Positions 63,337-64,000 of a DNA stretch of 64,000 nucleotides are shown here, piece after piece. A model generated the notes under the pieces. That model had not been told where the DNA came from and did not search any database. It saw nothing but the letters and a program-made list of their open reading frames with translations. The stretch is from NCBI GenBank assembly GCA_913778275.1, contig CAJYWN010000019.1:1-64000 (forward strand), written 5' to 3'. The translations under genes were made by a program, and so were the position numbers. This DNA is from an uncultured Chryseobacterium sp. Its GTDB lineage: Bacteria; Bacteroidota; Bacteroidia; Flavobacteriales; Weeksellaceae. How positions within the stretch are numbered: the first letter of the stretch is position 1; every line of letters begins with the position of its first letter.

Positions 63337-64000
63337 CTAATGTGCCAGATCTGCAAAGAAATCGTTTCCTTTATCATCGGTAATGATGAACGCAGGGAAG
63401 TCTTTCACTTCGATCTTTCTCACGGCTTCCATTCCCAATTCCGGAAAATCTACGACCTCAACGGAAAGAATATTGTCTTTAGCCAAAATAGCAGCCGGGC
63501 CACCGATAGAACCCAGGTAAAAACCACCATATTTCCCACAAGCATTGGTTACATCTTTCGTTCTGTTTCCTTTAGCAAGCATAATCATGCTTCCTCCATG
63601 GCTTTGGAATTCGTCTACGTAAACATCCATCCTTCCTGCTGTCGTTGGCCCGAAACTTCCTGAAGCCATTCCCTCCGGAGTTTTTGCAGGTCCTGCATAA
63701 TAGATCGGGTGATTTTTGAAATATTCAGGCATTGGCTGTCCCGCATCCAATAATTCTTTGATTTTTGCATGGGCAATATCTCTTGCAACGATCAATGTTC
63801 CGTTTAATTTCAATCTTGTTTTAATAGGATATTTTGAAAGTTCTGCAAGAATTTCAGGCATCGGTCTGTTTAGATCAATTTCTACCGCTTCTTCAAGATG
63901 TGGCGGAGTATCCGGTAAAAATCTCTTCGGATTTTCTTCCAGCTGCTCCAGGAAAATCCCTTCCCTTGTAATTTTACCTTTGATATTTCGGTCTGCCGAA
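63337..64000 (-). CDS. Class I fumarate hydratase, C-terminal part (continues beyond the window)
   Basis: A partial gene: 221 codons are readable from the window edge to the stop at 63337. It continues the frame [30 protein letters not shown], then [27 protein letters not shown], the [32 protein letters not shown] region, [30 protein letters not shown] and a C-terminal [23 protein letters not shown]. These are the beta domain and signatures of iron-sulfur class I fumarase, which hydrates fumarate to L-malate in the TCA cycle. The 5' part with the cluster Cys residues lies outside this window. Confidence 0.94.
   Translation of the reverse strand, partial: SADRNIKGKITREGIFLEQLEENPKRFLPDTPPHLEEAVEIDLNRPMPEILAELSKYPIKTRLKLNGTLIVARDIAHAKIKELLDAGQPMPEYFKNHPIYYAGPAKTPEGMASGSFGPTTAGRMDVYVDEFQSHGGSMIMLAKGNRTKDVTNACGKYGGFYLGSIGGPAAILAKDNILSVEVVDFPELGMEAVRKIEVKDFPAFIITDDKGNDFFADLAH

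Overview
The window looks like a chromosomal segment of a Bacteroidota (Flavobacteriia) bacterium, most like Chryseobacterium or a close relative. The signs are a fused CcoNO oxidase subunit with a single-heme CcoP, a secreted GH13 enzyme with a C-terminal domain of the type IX secretion (T9SS) sorting type, many short lipoproteins, AT-rich intergenic DNA, promoters of the TAnnTTTG type, and almost no recognisable Shine-Dalgarno sequences. The species call is inference from protein style. No rRNA, tRNA, CRISPR array, IS element or prophage was seen.

Layout. 1-3.7 kb: an orphan GH19 lysozyme/chitinase, a pseudouridine synthase, panB and a Crp/Fnr regulator. 3.8-12.7 kb: a complete cbb3 oxidase locus (ccoI, ccoS, ccoNO, ccoQ, ccoP, ccoG, fixH, and a SafE-like exporter) divided by internal terminators. 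12.8-24.8 kb (all minus): serS, a lipoprotein, a flippase and glycosyltransferase pair, an iron-sulfur membrane redox module, mlaD and a PpiD-like foldase. 25-31.7 kb: lon, an AI-2E family permease, DoxX, a glutaryl-CoA-dehydrogenase-like enzyme and a DUF4349 lipoprotein. 31.8-42.7 kb: GH125 mannosidase, pgi, a RelE-type toxin-antitoxin pair, folD, queE, an exopolysaccharide initiating transferase, mlaE-mlaF-OMP, an M48 lipoprotein and a DUF4251 protein. 42.7-44.9 kb: meaB and two tandem cytochrome c lipoproteins. 44.9-49.0 kb: an rtcB/prfH RNA-repair and ribosome-rescue operon. 49.1-64 kb: two fasciclin lipoproteins, methylmalonyl-CoA mutase, an S9 peptidase, an AT-rich AlbA_2/GHKL accessory gene, prfA, a secreted amylase-family enzyme and the 3' part of a class I fumarase.

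The most interesting locus is 44929-49013 on the minus strand. It encodes RtcB RNA ligase, a broken nucleotidyltransferase, a double zinc-ribbon protein of unknown function, the release-factor homologue PrfH and a TPR protein, with ATGA or short overlaps between the last three junctions. Upstream of rtcB sits what looks like a complete transcription attenuator: a TATATTTG promoter element, a 25-codon leader ORF with 11 Leu/Val/Ile codons, a terminator, and a mutually exclusive antiterminator pairing. It is either an orphaned branched-chain amino acid attenuator or a translation-sensing control of the repair operon.

Three copies of a dispersed intergenic element (226-332, 43884-44002, 48698-48794) share conserved flanks around a variable palindromic core. 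Other short palindromes that look dispersed occur at 14702, 29174, 44152 and 47075. All functional calls come from reading protein sequence and context; no database search was run.
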